From: Euryarchaeota archaeon UBA28 | GTDB taxonomy: Archaea; Thermoplasmatota; Poseidoniia; Poseidoniales; Thalassarchaeaceae | Direction: 5' to 3' | Length of the DNA: 5,769 nucleotides | Assembly (NCBI GenBank): GCA_002501605.1 | Contig: DANW01000043.1 | Location: 1-5,769 of the forward strand | Shown here: one piece after another, positions 5,428 to 5,769 of the stretch | Layout of the letters: every line of letters begins with the position of its first letter | Numbering within the stretch: position 1 is the first letter of the stretch | Program-made: the position numbers and the translations under genes | Notes under the pieces: generated by a model | What the model was told of the DNA's origin: nothing | Seen by the model: only the letters and a program-made list of their open reading frames with translations | The model's database searches: none

Positions 5428-5485
5428 TGTGTGAATTGATATGCTTGATTGAACAGAGGCCCACACAGGGCTCAATATGTGAATT
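5426..5485 (-). repeat. Short direct repeats bounding the 23S-5S spacer
   Basis: On the minus strand AATTCACATATT (5474-5485), at or just after the 23S 3' end, and AATTCACACATT (5426-5437), at the 5S stem, match at 11 of 12 positions. They bracket most of the spacer and could mark maturation sites, or be chance in A/T-rich sequence. The spacer also holds a small GCCC/GGGC hairpin and no tRNA. Confidence 0.4.
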
Positions 5486-5769
5486 CTTGATGCTCGGGGG
5501 ATTAGTGCAGCTGGGCTGAATACCTCGGTCGAAACCTCGGTACTTACACCCGCTGTCTATCAATCTCGTCTTTTACGAGTCCCCTGAGGTGCCTCGTCTT
5601 TCGGGCGACTTCGAGCTTAGATGCTTTCAGCTCTTATCCGCATGGAGCGTGGCTACCCAGCATTGCCTTGTCAGACAACTGGTAAACTAGTGGCTCCGAG
5701 CCCTCGTTCCTCTCGTACTAAAGGGCCCTTCCGATCAGGCACCTGATACGCCTCAACCACAAAGCAACA
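5486..5769 (-). rRNA. rrl: 23S ribosomal RNA, 3' end (partial)
   Basis: The last roughly 280 nt of 23S rRNA, running off the right edge. On the minus strand it has the conserved sarcin-ricin loop AGTACGAGAGGAAC, the downstream GGCAATGCTGGGTAGCCA and GGATAAGAGCTGAAAGCATCT helices, and the archaeal-type 3' tail with TTCAGCCCAGCTGCACTAAT. The mature 3' end is set to about 5486 by analogy; it could be off by about 10 nt because its 5' pairing partner lies outside the window. The sarcin-ricin loop is the binding site of elongation factors, near the aIF6 footprint on the 50S subunit. Confidence 0.95.

Noticed and set aside
5159..5563. Open frames on both strands across 5S and 23S rRNA
   Set aside because: They overlap well-supported rRNA genes, and their products have no domain-like features.

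Overview
The window looks like a piece of an archaeal chromosome. Several features point that way: a stand-alone aIF6 gene, 23S and 5S rRNA with archaeal-type sequence, a free cobalamin-binding subunit of methylmalonyl-CoA mutase, Shine-Dalgarno motifs matching the archaeal 16S 3' end, and a short candidate TATA box upstream of pccB. Overall gene style (moderate G+C, compact operons, acyl-CoA carboxylase genes without an adjacent biotin carboxylase) would suit a marine Thermoplasmatota lineage such as Marine Group II/III. That assignment is an inference from style, not from a database match.

The left half is a minus-strand operon. Reading 5' to 3' from about 1989 down to 1 it contains the small cobalamin-binding subunit of methylmalonyl-CoA mutase, the MeaB/MMAA-type G-protein chaperone, a multi-pass membrane protein of the dolichol/phytol kinase type, and possibly the first codons of another gene. 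The genes overlap or nearly touch. From 2094 the plus strand carries a divergent operon: the propionyl-CoA carboxylase carboxyltransferase (PccB), a 64-residue small protein resembling small accessory subunits of acyl-CoA carboxylases, and a biotin carboxyl carrier protein. A probable single-transcript gene for a small Cys/His protein follows. The two operons share a 104-bp divergent promoter region. Together they encode much of the propionyl-CoA to (S)-methylmalonyl-CoA to succinyl-CoA route; the biotin carboxylase subunit, the epimerase and the large catalytic mutase subunit are not in the window.

The right end is a minus-strand large-subunit ribosomal locus: the 3' end of 23S rRNA (running off the window), a roughly 70-nt spacer, 5S rRNA, a roughly 90-nt spacer, then aIF6, the factor that binds the 50S subunit. 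The 5S gene is enclosed by a perfect 12-bp inverted repeat. A second strong hairpin immediately after it overlaps the outer end of that stem, so the two structures partly compete. This rRNA-aIF6 junction and the small carboxylase-associated protein are the most interesting parts of an otherwise recognisable window. No mobile element, CRISPR array or tRNA gene was seen.
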